Assembly (NCBI GenBank): GCA_005787685.1
Contig: SYAC01000061.1
Coordinates: 1-59,855, forward strand
Reading direction: 5' to 3'
DNA length: 59,855 bases
Source: Planctomycetia bacterium
GTDB taxonomy: Bacteria > Planctomycetota > Phycisphaerae > Phycisphaerales > SM1A02
Position 1 is the first letter of the stretch. Each line of letters opens with the position of its first letter. The notes under the pieces were generated by a model. It worked only from the letters and a program-made list of their open reading frames with translations, made no database searches and was not told where the DNA came from. Position numbers and translations under genes: made by a program. Below, in pieces: positions 45,162 to 54,832 of this stretch.

Positions 45162-45204
45162 GGGGCGAGTGTATCCATGAACAAGTTGAACACGATTTGC
45201 GCCT

Positions 45205-46122
45205 TCAAGAAAATTCGCCTCGAAGTTGAGCCACAATGGCGGGAATGCCATCGGCAAGTTCCTCTGGCAACAGTCCGGCGTGCCCATGCGTGCGCGACCA
45301 CGCGACCGCGGTGAGCGAATGCACTTGCACCGCCAAGCACGCCACCTGGAAAAGACTCAACGCGTTCGCGGAATGTGTCCGCGCAAACTGCGCCGCGAAT
45401 GAGCCTGTGATACCCGCCAACACATCGCCGCTGCCGCCAATAGCAAGGGCCGCCTCGGCAAACTCGCTACGCCACACTTGCAGTCCATCGCTGACGCGCG
45501 TGTACGCGCCCTTTAACACGACAATGCAACCCAGGCGCGCCGCAAGCGTGGTGGCCGCCGCATCGCGCGTGGATTCATTCACTGGATCAAGCTCGAGTTC
45601 AAGCGCCCGAGCCAGCGCCGCGAACTCGCCAGGGTGGGGAGTGACAATAGTGGGCGCCTTCAAGTCGCGCGCGAAGTCGGGCGTGCGGGCCAGGGCTCGC
45701 AGCGCATCAGCATCCAGAATCAAGGGCTTTGTAAAAGTGTTCAATAGTCGAATGACAATTTGTTGCTGCGCGTCATCGTTTCCAAAGCCCGGACCAACCA
45801 CCAGCGCATCGCTGCTGGCCAGTGCCTGGTCAATCACTTGGGCGCAACCGGCGGAAAATAATTTGTGCTGCGCATCCACCGGCAGCGCCACGCCGGTGGC
45901 TGCGGGAATAATGGAAAGCACCGCGGATAGAATGGGCGCGGGCACCGCGACCGTGCACAAGCCACAACCACTGCGAAGCGCGGCGCGCGCGGCCAACGCG
46001 GGTGCGCCAATCATTGGATGATCGCCGCATGATCCACCCACCACACATACTTTTCCAAAAGTTCCCTTGAAGCCAAGCGAATCGCGTGGCGGCAGCGTTG
46101 GTGAATTATTGATTCTGTTCAC
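45205..46122 (-). CDS. nnrD: ADP-dependent (S)-NAD(P)H-hydrate dehydratase
   Basis: Repairs hydrated NADH and NADPH. The 305-residue ribokinase-like protein has GKVCVVGGSCGDHPMIGAP, VVGPGFG, ILDADALRAL, IVTPHPGEFAAL and the anion hole loop AIGGSGDVLAGI. The start is placed at GTG 46122, with GAGG six nt upstream; a TTG three bases earlier is the alternative. The gene overlaps the transglutaminase-like gene by 17 bases. The epimerase NnrE domain, often fused, is absent. Confidence 0.93.
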   Translation of the reverse strand: MNRINNSPTLPPRDSLGFKGTFGKVCVVGGSCGDHPMIGAPALAARAALRSGCGLCTVAVPAPILSAVLSIIPAATGVALPVDAQHKLFSAGCAQVIDQALASSDALVVGPGFGNDDAQQQIVIRLLNTFTKPLILDADALRALARTPDFARDLKAPTIVTPHPGEFAALARALELELDPVNESTRDAAATTLAARLGCIVVLKGAYTRVSDGLQVWRSEFAEAALAIGGSGDVLAGITGSFAAQFARTHSANALSLFQVACLAVQVHSLTAVAWSRTHGHAGLLPEELADGIPAIVAQLRGEFS

Positions 46123-47695
46123 CAATGACCTCGATGGAAAGATTTCCCATGGAGGTCAAGAGACTGCTCCATGCGGGATCGCTGGCGGCGTCGGTCAACG
46201 GTGTCACCGCAAGCAACACATGCCCAACATGGAATGGCTGCGCGTCCGCGGCAAGCGTGGCGTCCAAATCAACCCAACGGCCGTCAATGAGCGCCTGCGT
46301 CCACAAATGCCAAGCGAACACATTTTTTTCGCCAGCGAAATATTCCGCCCACACCAGTCCCGCAGCGACGCGGCTTGGAATTCCATCGGCGCGCAGAAGC
46401 GCCGCCAGCAACACCGCGTTCTCAGTGCAATCGCCAGACTTGGCGCGCGCGGTTTCGCTCGCGCTGCCAAAGGCGCTGCCCAGATTTTTGGTGGTGATGT
46501 GATTCGCCACCGCGCTTCGAAACGCTCTGGCTTTGCGCAAGGTCTTGCCAACTTCATCGCCTTGCGTGTTGGCGTCGGTGAACGCCTGCTCATTCAATTT
46601 CCATTTTGCCAACACGCTCTCCTTCAACGCCATGACTGCGGGGTCTTTCCAATCAATCATGGGCGACGATTCCATGAAGGCCGCGTCCTGGGCCACGCTT
46701 GTCAACGATGGCTCTGCCGGCTTGTCAAGATCAATGGTGACCCTGAATGATCCATCGGAATTGCGCGCGACGCGTTGCGCCCCCTCTTGCGGCGGCGGCA
46801 TGATTGGCGGCTTCTTGGCATTGACCAGGAATGTCATCGCTCTTTGACCCTGCACATCGTTCAGCGGCGGATCCACTTTCACAAAACTCGCCACCATCAC
46901 TTCGACCGGCGGCTTGGCTTCGTTCACCGCGGCCAGCGCCGTTGCTTCATCGCATAATTTATTTTGCAACATGCCCAAGCCTGTTGGAGTTTGACTGAGC
47001 ACAATTTCACCCGAGGCGTTGAGCCACTCCTCGCTGCCACTGGCGATCAATGGTCCCGATGTTTTCCATCGTGTGCATGGCAGCGATTGGCCCGCGACCA
47101 CCACACTGGCCTCTTCTATCTTTTGCCAGCGATTCAGCGAGGCTTGCAGTCCTTGCGCCGGATCAAATTGAAGCAATGTGAAATCGGATTTGCCCGCGGC
47201 ACGGGCGGCTTGCGCGGCTCGCAACGCGGCCACGGGGCCAAGCGCCTGCTTGTCTATCGCAGGCAAAAGACGCTCTTGCATGCCCGCACCTTGCGTGCGC
47301 CGCTCACGCACTCCATTTTCTAATTTCTCCCAATGCATGCGAACCGACATGCCACCGCCAGTTTGACTTTGTCCGGCTCGCACCAAATGTCCCTGATGAT
47401 CTTCGTGCACCCAGGCCGTGGTGGACATTCCAATAATTTGCTTTTCACGCGCCATGCGCAACCGAGTTTGCGATTCGGTTTTATACCCACCATCCATGGA
47501 CTGAGTTTGCGTGCGTGACCAACCCACTGGGACATCGTTGATGGTGATGACATACCAACGCGCAGGTGAGTCCGCCACTGGTTGATCGCTTGCGGGCGCG
47601 CTTGAAGTTGCGGGCGCTTGACTGGCCGCGATCGCACCCGACAAATAGCAGGCCGCGACCATGCACCCATACATCGCTAACAATCTTGGCATCAC
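46106..47695 (-). CDS. Secreted transglutaminase-like protein
   Basis: A 529-residue exported protein with a signal peptide (about residues 1-24). The C-terminal third is a transglutaminase-like (papain-fold) domain with an intact triad: Cys in KSGDCTENAVLL (about 421), His in FAWHLWTQ (about 460) and Asp in WVDLDATL (about 475). The N-terminal part (about 45-300) is beta-rich and of unknown function. Bacterial members act as proteases or crosslinkers; the substrate here is unknown. It overlaps lysS by four bases (ATGA). Confidence 0.9.
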   Translation of the reverse strand: MMPRLLAMYGCMVAACYLSGAIAASQAPATSSAPASDQPVADSPARWYVITINDVPVGWSRTQTQSMDGGYKTESQTRLRMAREKQIIGMSTTAWVHEDHQGHLVRAGQSQTGGGMSVRMHWEKLENGVRERRTQGAGMQERLLPAIDKQALGPVAALRAAQAARAAGKSDFTLLQFDPAQGLQASLNRWQKIEEASVVVAGQSLPCTRWKTSGPLIASGSEEWLNASGEIVLSQTPTGLGMLQNKLCDEATALAAVNEAKPPVEVMVASFVKVDPPLNDVQGQRAMTFLVNAKKPPIMPPPQEGAQRVARNSDGSFRVTIDLDKPAEPSLTSVAQDAAFMESSPMIDWKDPAVMALKESVLAKWKLNEQAFTDANTQGDEVGKTLRKARAFRSAVANHITTKNLGSAFGSASETARAKSGDCTENAVLLAALLRADGIPSRVAAGLVWAEYFAGEKNVFAWHLWTQALIDGRWVDLDATLAADAQPFHVGHVLLAVTPLTDAASDPAWSSLLTSMGNLSIEVIGEQNQ

Positions 47696-49287
47696 TGCGC
47701 CTTCATCAACGGGAATAAAATAACATCGCGAATGCTTTCACTATTGGTCAGCAACATCACCAAGCGGTCAATACCCAAACCCATGCCGCCCGTTGGTGGC
47801 ATGCCCACTTTCAGGGACTCTAAAAAATCCTCGTCCAATGTGCGGAAGGTGGTCTCCTCGTCGTTGATGCCCTTGAGTTGCGCTGTGAATTTGGCGCGCT
47901 GCACATCGGGATCGTTCAACTCGCTGTAATGCGGTCCAAACTCCATGCCGCCTATGAATAAATCCCCGCGCTCGCACAAACGCGGATCATCGGCGCGCGG
48001 ACGCGTCAGTGGACTGACGGCGCTAGGCCAATCCGTGACAAATGTTGGCTTGCAGGGATCGATTTTTGACTCAGCCAACATTTCAAAAAGTTTCTCCACG
48101 CGCAGCCAATGATCCATGGTGGCGGCGTTTGGAATGTGGCGATTCTGGGCCTCTTGCAGCACGGATGGTTCATCAAAAATATCAAGACCTGAACCTTGCT
48201 TGAATAATTCAGCGAATGTCACGCGGCGAAATGGCAGCGCGTAGTCCACTTTGAATTCTCCAAAGGTAAGCACGGGACCTGCGGGAACATCGGATTGCTC
48301 CTTGGCCACTTCACTGGCGCACTCATGCACTAGGGCCTCGGTCATCTCCATGATGCTGTTGTAATCGCCAAAGGCTTCATAGGCCTCCATGGCGGTGAAC
48401 TCGGGATTGTGGCTGCGATCAATGCCCTCGTTGCGGAAGTTGCGGTTCATTTCAAATACGCGCGGCATTCCGCCGGTGATCAAGCGCTTCAAATACAACT
48501 CAGGCGCCACGCGTAAAAATAAATCCATACCCAGCGCGTTGTGCGTGGTCACAAATGGACGCGCGGCCGCGCCGCCGGCCAGTGGCTGCATCATGGGAGT
48601 CTCCACCTCCAAAAATCCGCGCCGCTGCATGAAGCCGCGGACCATGGAGACAATGCGACTTCGCATTTGAAAAACTTGCATGGTGCGTGGCGTGGCCCAC
48701 ATATCTACATAGCGCTTGCGATAGCGGATTTCCGCGTCCTCCAAACCGTGCCACTTGCCCGGCGGCGGAGCCAAACTTTTGCATTGCAGGGAAACATTTG
48801 TCGCCCAAATACAAATCTCGCCTTTCTGGGTGCGGCCAATTGGTCCTTGCGCGCACACAAGGTCGCCGTAATCAAGCGCCTTTGCAATCTCGAATGATTT
48901 GGCATCCGCGGCGGCTTTACTCATAGAAATTTGCAGGTCGCCAGTGTGGTCACGCAACCAGAAGAAAATAATTTTTCCAAGGTCGCGGTATTGCACCACG
49001 CGGCCAGCCACTTTCAACACGGGCCGAGTGTCCACCACTTGAAACGCTGGGTCAGCCTTGGCTTTGGCGCTGTCCTGTTCATGTTGCGCTTGCGCGTCGG
49101 CGTTAAAGGCGGCTCGCGCCTGGGTCAGCGCCACCAATCCCGTGACGCGCGCTCCAAATGGATCCACTTGCATCTCGTTGCGGTAGCGATCCAACTTGGC
49201 GCGCCGCGCGGCTTCAAGCACCGATGGATGAACTTCCTCTACGCCGCCAGAGCCGTCATGATTGGCTGGAGATTTTTCCTGTGTCAT
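47692..49287 (-). CDS. lysS: Lysine--tRNA ligase, class II
   Basis: Charges tRNA-Lys. The 531-residue protein has an anticodon-binding OB domain (about 70-185, VAGRVVQYRDLGKIIFFWLRD). The class II core includes FLEVETPMMQPLAGGAAARPF, FEMNRNFRNEGIDRSHNPEF (motif 2) and GMGLGIDRLVMLLTN (motif 3). It is divergent from pfkA with a 79-bp gap and heads a four-gene minus-strand group. Confidence 0.97.
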   Translation of the reverse strand: MTQEKSPANHDGSGGVEEVHPSVLEAARRAKLDRYRNEMQVDPFGARVTGLVALTQARAAFNADAQAQHEQDSAKAKADPAFQVVDTRPVLKVAGRVVQYRDLGKIIFFWLRDHTGDLQISMSKAAADAKSFEIAKALDYGDLVCAQGPIGRTQKGEICIWATNVSLQCKSLAPPPGKWHGLEDAEIRYRKRYVDMWATPRTMQVFQMRSRIVSMVRGFMQRRGFLEVETPMMQPLAGGAAARPFVTTHNALGMDLFLRVAPELYLKRLITGGMPRVFEMNRNFRNEGIDRSHNPEFTAMEAYEAFGDYNSIMEMTEALVHECASEVAKEQSDVPAGPVLTFGEFKVDYALPFRRVTFAELFKQGSGLDIFDEPSVLQEAQNRHIPNAATMDHWLRVEKLFEMLAESKIDPCKPTFVTDWPSAVSPLTRPRADDPRLCERGDLFIGGMEFGPHYSELNDPDVQRAKFTAQLKGINDEETTFRTLDEDFLESLKVGMPPTGGMGLGIDRLVMLLTNSESIRDVILFPLMKAQ

Positions 49288-49366
49288 TGAAAGAATGGTA
49301 CCGCTGAAGTGAAAGATGGCGGTGAGTGGCGCGCTGGTAAAAGATGGTTACGATCAGACGCTTGCC

Positions 49367-50521
49367 ATGACACCTCCAGAACAAATTCGTCGGATTGGCG
49401 TTCTGACTGGCGGCGGCGATTGCCCAGGCCTGAACGCCGTGATTCGTGCCGTGACCAAGACCGCCATTTTGCAGTGTGGCATAGAAGTATTTGGCATTGA
49501 GGATGGCTTTCAAGGATTGATTGACGACCGCGTTCGCCCGCTGACCTCGCGCGATGTCGCAGGAATTCTGGTGCGCGGCGGAACTATTTTGGGCAGCAAC
49601 AATCGCTGCAATCCAAGTAAATACCATGTTGGCAATGACGAACATGGCGCGCCGATTTTTCGCGACATGACCCAGCGCTGCGTGGAGACCGCCAAGCGCC
49701 ATCGCCTGGATGCAATCATTGTGATTGGCGGCGACGGAACCATGAGCGCTGCTAGCCACATTGTGGACATGGGCCTCAATATTATTGGCGTTCCAAAAAC
49801 AATCGACAACGATATTGTGGGAACCGAAATTAGTTTTGGATTTCTCACCGCGGTCGCCACGGCCACTGACGCGCTTGATCGACTGCACTCCACCGCCGAC
49901 AGTCACCACCGCGTGATGGTGTGTGAACTCATGGGACGCAACGCGGGTTGGATCGCCCTAACAGCCGGCGTGGCCAGTGGCAGCGATGTGATTCTACTTC
50001 CAGAAATTCCATTCAGCTTTGATCCCATCTGCTCGTTTGTGAATGAGCGCATGAGTAAGGGTCCAGGTTTTGCCATTGTTGTGGTGGCCGAGGGCGCCAA
50101 ACAAATATGCGGCGAGCAAATGATGGCGCGCGTAGACCCCACAAGTCACGAACCGAATAGACTTGGCGGCATTGGCGCGTTCGTGGCTCAAAACATTGAA
50201 AAAAAGTGCAATGTAGAGACCCGCACCACGGTCCTTGGCCACATTCAGCGCGGCGGTCCTCCCATTGCGGCCGATCGAATTCTGGCTACACACTTTGGCT
50301 ATCACGCCATTCTCACGCTCATGGCTGGCGGACACAATCGCATGGTGGTGCGTGAAAATAATATTTTCTCCGATGTGGACCTGTTGCACGCCGCGGGCAA
50401 GCAGCGATTGGTTCCGCTGGATCATGGGTTGATCGCAGCGGGCCGCGCCATGGGCACGTGCTTTGGAGACATCGTTCCACATATGCATTTCTCAAAATCA
50501 AAACCGGCGGTTGTGGTGTGA
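49367..50521 (+). CDS. pfkA: 6-phosphofructokinase, ATP-type with Gly/Lys signature
   Basis: Phosphorylates fructose 6-phosphate in glycolysis, 384 residues from ATG 49367; an in-frame start at 49316 is possible. The phosphoryl-donor loop is LTGGGDCPGLNAV. Residues GGDGT (121-125) carry the Gly that goes with ATP use. PKTIDND (K144) carries the Lys usual in pyrophosphate-type enzymes. That Gly/Lys pairing is known in group III enzymes of actinobacteria that use ATP. It overlaps the next gene by four bases (GTGA). Confidence 0.93.
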   Translation: MTPPEQIRRIGVLTGGGDCPGLNAVIRAVTKTAILQCGIEVFGIEDGFQGLIDDRVRPLTSRDVAGILVRGGTILGSNNRCNPSKYHVGNDEHGAPIFRDMTQRCVETAKRHRLDAIIVIGGDGTMSAASHIVDMGLNIIGVPKTIDNDIVGTEISFGFLTAVATATDALDRLHSTADSHHRVMVCELMGRNAGWIALTAGVASGSDVILLPEIPFSFDPICSFVNERMSKGPGFAIVVVAEGAKQICGEQMMARVDPTSHEPNRLGGIGAFVAQNIEKKCNVETRTTVLGHIQRGGPPIAADRILATHFGYHAILTLMAGGHNRMVVRENNIFSDVDLLHAAGKQRLVPLDHGLIAAGRAMGTCFGDIVPHMHFSKSKPAVVV

Positions 50522-51372
50522 GTTCGCCCTCCCGCCAACCCGCGTTGCGACCGGCGGTTTTTCTTGACCGCGATGGAACGCTGATCGACAACGCGGGTGA
50601 CTTGGGTGATCCCGATCAACTTCAAATTCTTCCCGGCGTCCCGCAGGCTCTGCGACTTTTGTTGGACCACAATTTCATGTTGTTCGTGGCCACCAACCAA
50701 GGCGGCGTGGCGCGCGGCAAGTACAACGAGGACGCCGTGACGCGAACGCACGCGCGGCTTGAGCGCATGTTGTGCGAACAAGTGGGCGCGCCTCATGTGA
50801 TCACCGAATATTATTACTGCCCGTTTCATCCCCAAGGAACCGTGCAGAACTATCGCCGCGAACATGAATGGCGCAAGCCCGCTCCAGGAATGTTGTTTGC
50901 CGCCGCGCTTGCCCACGCCATTGATTTGGAAAAAAGCTGGATGGTGGGCGATCAAGAACGCGATGTCCTTGCGGGCGCGGCAGCACAATGCCGCACCATT
51001 CTTCTTTGCAGCGATCGCGATCAAGCCGCCGCCAGCGCCAGCGACTTTGTGGAGAAGGACTTGCTCAACGCCGCACGGCGCATCACGGCGCCCATTCTTC
51101 ACGCAACCGCCGTTGGCGCCGTCGCCTTGCACGCGCGTCGATCTGATATTTTGTTGGACGCCATGTTCCAAGAAACCATCAAGTCCATGGCGCTGGCGTT
51201 GGCGCAAAAGACTGGCATTCAACTTCTGCAACTTGATTTCCACGCCAGCAATGTGACCGTCATGGTCGCGGGCGGCGAAGTGATCGCGCTTGGATTTGTC
51301 ACCGAGCTTCGCCGCGACACCGAGCGTTGGTGGCGCTCGCATCGCGCAGCTGAAAGTCCGTGGGGTTCCTAG
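50518..51372 (+). CDS. HAD phosphatase, GmhB-like, with extra C-terminal domain
   Basis: A 284-residue protein starting at GTG 50518 inside the pfkA stop. Residues 13 to about 185 are a HAD histidinol/heptose-bisphosphate phosphatase domain. Motif I is FLDRDGTL, motif II VATNQGGVARG, and motif III/IV RKPAPGM and MVGDQERDVLAGAAA. Of the structural zinc site, CPFH is present but the second Cys pair is replaced by REHEW. The last 95 residues form an alpha/beta domain I do not recognise. The neighbouring heptosyltransferase points to D-glycero-manno-heptose 1,7-bisphosphate as substrate; this is inference. Confidence 0.85.
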   Translation: MSSPSRQPALRPAVFLDRDGTLIDNAGDLGDPDQLQILPGVPQALRLLLDHNFMLFVATNQGGVARGKYNEDAVTRTHARLERMLCEQVGAPHVITEYYYCPFHPQGTVQNYRREHEWRKPAPGMLFAAALAHAIDLEKSWMVGDQERDVLAGAAAQCRTILLCSDRDQAAASASDFVEKDLLNAARRITAPILHATAVGAVALHARRSDILLDAMFQETIKSMALALAQKTGIQLLQLDFHASNVTVMVAGGEVIALGFVTELRRDTERWWRSHRAAESPWGS

Positions 51373-51374
51373 TT

Positions 51375-52430
51375 ATGAAAGCACCGCTGCAAAATTGCCA
51401 GCGTCTGTGCGTCATTCTTCCCTCGTGGATTGGCGACACGGTCATGGCCACGCCAGCCCTGCGCGCACTACGAAAAAATTTGCCAACCACGCATATCACC
51501 TTGCTCGGCCGCGCTGGTTTGCGCACCATACTTTCTGGTCTGCCGTTCTTTGACGAATGCGTTGAACATCGAATGCGCGGCTGGCTTGGCCCCTTGAGCA
51601 ATCTCAAACCCATCCGCGCCATCAACGCCGACGCCATGTTGCTTTTTCCAAACAGCCTGCGCAGTGCGTTGATCGCGTATGCCAGCGGCGCGCGCACGCG
51701 CATTGGTTGGAATCGTCAACATCGCGGCTGGTTTTTAACTCATCCTGCGACTGCGCCCTTCATGGCAATTCCCTATAGCAGTGTGGATACCTACTGCGAT
51801 TTGACCGAGTTGGCCCTTGGAACCACCATCAGCGATCGCACGGTTCAATTGCGCTGCTCCACCGAGGAACTTGCCCATGGCTTTCGCCTGCTTGATGGCT
51901 TGGAGCGGCCGCGCGTCATTTTGAACCCCGGCGCCAACCGCATTGACAAGCGCTGGAGCACCGCCAAATTTGCCGCGCTGGCCATTGCGCTGCGTAAACA
52001 ATGTGGCGCGGGTGTGGCGGTCACGGGTTCCGAAAATGAACGCGCGGTTGTGGACGCCATCGTGTCTGCAAGCGACGGTGCCGCCATTTCAATGATTGAT
52101 CGCGGTGTCACACTGAATGGACTCAAGGGCGCCATTGCTCAAGCCGATTTATTGATCACCAACGATACGGGCCCACGCCACATTGCCGCGGGACTTGACA
52201 CGCCATGTGTTTCGTTGTTCGGTCCAACCGACCACCGCTATACAACATTGCATGAACCGCAAAGCGCCAACTCCAACGCCCCCCCGCGCGAGTGGTTGCT
52301 GATCGCGGATCCATTTCTTCCCAAGGAAGTGATTGCCAATCATGTGGCGCAAATTACGCGCGTAGAGCGTATTTCCGTTGGCGATGTCGCACACGCCGCC
52401 ACGCAATTGCTCAACGCCAAAGCTGGCTAA
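51375..52430 (+). CDS. GT9 family ADP-heptose:LPS heptosyltransferase
   Basis: Adds heptose to the lipopolysaccharide inner core on the cytoplasmic face of the inner membrane, 351 residues. ILPSWIGDTVMATPALRALR is the N-terminal GT9 motif (about 15-34). NSLRSALIAYASGARTRIGW and NPGANRIDKRWSTAKFAALA follow, then LLITNDTGPRHIAAGLDTP, which holds the nucleotide-sugar binding Asp. It most resembles WaaF-type enzymes. The start is ATG 51375, two bases after the HAD gene stop. Confidence 0.9.
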   Translation: MKAPLQNCQRLCVILPSWIGDTVMATPALRALRKNLPTTHITLLGRAGLRTILSGLPFFDECVEHRMRGWLGPLSNLKPIRAINADAMLLFPNSLRSALIAYASGARTRIGWNRQHRGWFLTHPATAPFMAIPYSSVDTYCDLTELALGTTISDRTVQLRCSTEELAHGFRLLDGLERPRVILNPGANRIDKRWSTAKFAALAIALRKQCGAGVAVTGSENERAVVDAIVSASDGAAISMIDRGVTLNGLKGAIAQADLLITNDTGPRHIAAGLDTPCVSLFGPTDHRYTTLHEPQSANSNAPPREWLLIADPFLPKEVIANHVAQITRVERISVGDVAHAATQLLNAKAG

Positions 52431-52521
52431 GTCGTGGCAACACCTGCCCGCCACGGCGCACCCAACACCACGGGTCGCGCGCATTCACACAATCTCAGCA
52501 TAAAACACTACTCTTTCAAAC

Positions 52522-53283
52522 ATGAGTTTGTTTGGCGCGGTCAGCGATATGCAAATGGATATGCGAGCGATCATTGAAATTGCCGCCGCGTTCTTATGCG
52601 GCAGCATTCCATTTGGCGTGTTGATTGCAAAAACAAAAGGCGTGAACCTGCGCGCCGTCGGCAGCGGCAATGTGGGCGCAACCAATGTGGGACGCGCACT
52701 GGGCCGCAAGTGGGGCTTCATCTGTTTTGCACTGGACGCGCTCAAGGGCGCGCTGCCCGTGCTGATCATTGGACATATCAATGAAGTGCTTGGCCACCAA
52801 GTCAACACCATTGCGCTCAACGCGCTCACGCTTTGGATTGTGATTGCGGTTGCCGCGATCGCTGGACATATTTTCTCGCCGTGGCTGAAGTTCAAAGGCG
52901 GCAAAGGCGTGGCCACCGGCTTTGGAGCGCTTGTGGCCATGTGGCCGGTGCTGACCTATCCAATGCTCATTGCGCTCGCTGTGTGGATAATGTGCATGAA
53001 ACTTTCGCGCATTGTCAGCCTTGCAAGTTTGATCGCCGCCAGCACTTTGCCCATCAGCGCAATTCTAATTCTTCCTTGGAATGCAAGCGCGCCAAGCGCC
53101 GCGCCACTGGCCACCACGACTCTTGAACCAACCACAGGTACGCCAATGCCGGCGGTGATTGCGTGCGCGCTGATCTGCGCGTTGGTATTCGTGACGCACC
53201 GCGCCAACATAAAACGCCTGTTTTTAGGCACGGAATCACGCGTTGGTCACAAGCCAAAGCCGTCCGATACGATCGCATTGTGA
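52522..53283 (+). CDS. plsY: Acyl-phosphate glycerol-3-phosphate acyltransferase
   Basis: First acylation step of phospholipid synthesis, inner membrane. The 253-residue protein has the family motifs CGSIPFGVLIAK, LRAVGSGNVGATNVGRALG and HIFSPWLKFKGGKGVATG, and about seven hydrophobic segments. PlsY usually has about 200 residues; the excess lies in a Thr/Pro-rich loop before the last segment and at the C-terminus. Two later in-frame ATG codons are possible starts. It overlaps purB by four bases (GTGA). Confidence 0.95.
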   Translation: MSLFGAVSDMQMDMRAIIEIAAAFLCGSIPFGVLIAKTKGVNLRAVGSGNVGATNVGRALGRKWGFICFALDALKGALPVLIIGHINEVLGHQVNTIALNALTLWIVIAVAAIAGHIFSPWLKFKGGKGVATGFGALVAMWPVLTYPMLIALAVWIMCMKLSRIVSLASLIAASTLPISAILILPWNASAPSAAPLATTTLEPTTGTPMPAVIACALICALVFVTHRANIKRLFLGTESRVGHKPKPSDTIAL

Positions 53284-54737
53284 CCACCAACCACGAGCAT
53301 TCACCCTTCAATGCAAACGACGCGTGGCAGAGCGCTCTCTCCACGCGCTTCGCCTCCAGTGAAATGCAGCAGGCATGGTCGGACGCGCGGCGCGCGCAAC
53401 TTTGGCGCGGCGTGTGGCTGGCTGTGGCGCAAGCGCAGCAAGAACTTGGCGTGAATATTCCGCAAGCCGCCATTGATGGCATGCGCGCCAATATCAAGAC
53501 CACGGATTTCGCGGCGGTTGCCCAGCACGAGAAGCGGCTTCGACACGATGTGATGGCGCACGTGCGCGCATTTGGCGAATCCGCTCCCGCCGCACAAGGG
53601 TTCATTCATTTGGGAATGACCAGCCAAGATGTGGTCTGCAACGCCGATGCGCTTGTTCTTCGCGACGCGCTGCAAATCATCGCCAACAAATTCGCGCGCG
53701 TGATTGATCGCATCGCAACATTCGCCCTCAAGCAACGCAACCTGCCCTGCTTGGGTTTCACGCACTTTCAACCCGCGCAACCGCTCACGCTGGGCAAGCG
53801 CGCCACATTGTGGGGTCAAGATTTTGCCATAGCGCTGCAAGACATTGAGCTGCGCCTTGCGGGCGTAAAACTGAAAGGCTTGCGTGGCGCCACCGGCACG
53901 CAATTCTCTTTCCTGGCACTGCTGGGCGACGCCGCCAAAGTTGAGCAACTTGAAGCCAAATTCTGCGCCTTTTTGAAGTGGAGCCCCGATGCCGTGTGGA
54001 GCGTGTGCGGGCAAACTTCGCCGCGCGTGTTTGAGGCCACCGTGCTCAACGCGCTGGCCGTGGGCGCGTGCGCTATTCACAAATGCTGCAACGACATTCG
54101 CCTGCTGGCCAACTTGCGCGAAGTAGAGGAGCCCTTTGAACAAGATCAAATTGGCTCCAGTGCCATGCCCTACAAACGAAATCCAATGCGATGTGAGCGT
54201 GCCACCGGCCTGGCGCGATTTGTAATTGGTCTTGCGCCCGTGGCCATGGCCACCGCCAGCGAGCAGTGGCTGGAGCGAACTTTGGATGATTCAAGCGCGC
54301 GCCGGCTCGCGCTGCCCGAAGCCTTTCTGGCACTTGATGGCGCGCTTGATGTGATGATCAATGTGCTTGGTGGACTTGTGGTGAATGAGAGCGTGATCGC
54401 CACTCGCTTGCACAACGAGCTTCCATTTGTGGCGACTGAGGATATTTTAATCGCCGCAGTGCGAGCCGGCGTGGACCGCGAGCAGGCGCACAATGCGATC
54501 CGCACACATGCGCTCGCCGCCGCCGAGCGGGTGAAGCTTGGTCAATCCAATGATCTTGCCGCGCGCTTATCCGCCGACGCGCTCTTTGCCAAAATCAATA
54601 TCGCAAGCGCCCTTGATCCCGTACGGCTCACGGGCCGAAGCGCGCAACAAACTGACCGCTGGATCGCCAGCGTGGCCGCGCCCATTCGCGCAAAATTTGC
54701 GGCCACGCTTGCGCACCAGCCATTATTAAAGGTGTGA
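53280..54737 (+). CDS. purB: Adenylosuccinate lyase
   Basis: Two fumarate-releasing steps of purine synthesis. The 485-residue protein from GTG 53280 (overlapping the plsY stop) carries IHLGMTSQDVVCNADAL, HFQPAQPLTLGKRATLW and the signature loop GSSAMPYKRNPMRCER. The overall sequence and length resemble the animal-type enzymes more than the classical B. subtilis PurB. The longer open frame upstream to 53163 lies inside plsY and is not conserved. Confidence 0.96.
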   Translation: MTTNHEHSPFNANDAWQSALSTRFASSEMQQAWSDARRAQLWRGVWLAVAQAQQELGVNIPQAAIDGMRANIKTTDFAAVAQHEKRLRHDVMAHVRAFGESAPAAQGFIHLGMTSQDVVCNADALVLRDALQIIANKFARVIDRIATFALKQRNLPCLGFTHFQPAQPLTLGKRATLWGQDFAIALQDIELRLAGVKLKGLRGATGTQFSFLALLGDAAKVEQLEAKFCAFLKWSPDAVWSVCGQTSPRVFEATVLNALAVGACAIHKCCNDIRLLANLREVEEPFEQDQIGSSAMPYKRNPMRCERATGLARFVIGLAPVAMATASEQWLERTLDDSSARRLALPEAFLALDGALDVMINVLGGLVVNESVIATRLHNELPFVATEDILIAAVRAGVDREQAHNAIRTHALAAAERVKLGQSNDLAARLSADALFAKINIASALDPVRLTGRSAQQTDRWIASVAAPIRAKFAATLAHQPLLKV

Positions 54738-54832
54738 TGGGTCACACTCCCCAGACAGATTCAAAGATGTATTAGCGCTTTCTATTGCAAAGCCCGCCAA
54801 TTCACCCGCCAACTCACCCTGAAAGAAATCCA

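Noticed and set aside
53163-53279. N-terminal extension of adenylosuccinate lyase
   Set aside because: It lies wholly within plsY; GTG 53280 with a GTGA overlap is the natural start.
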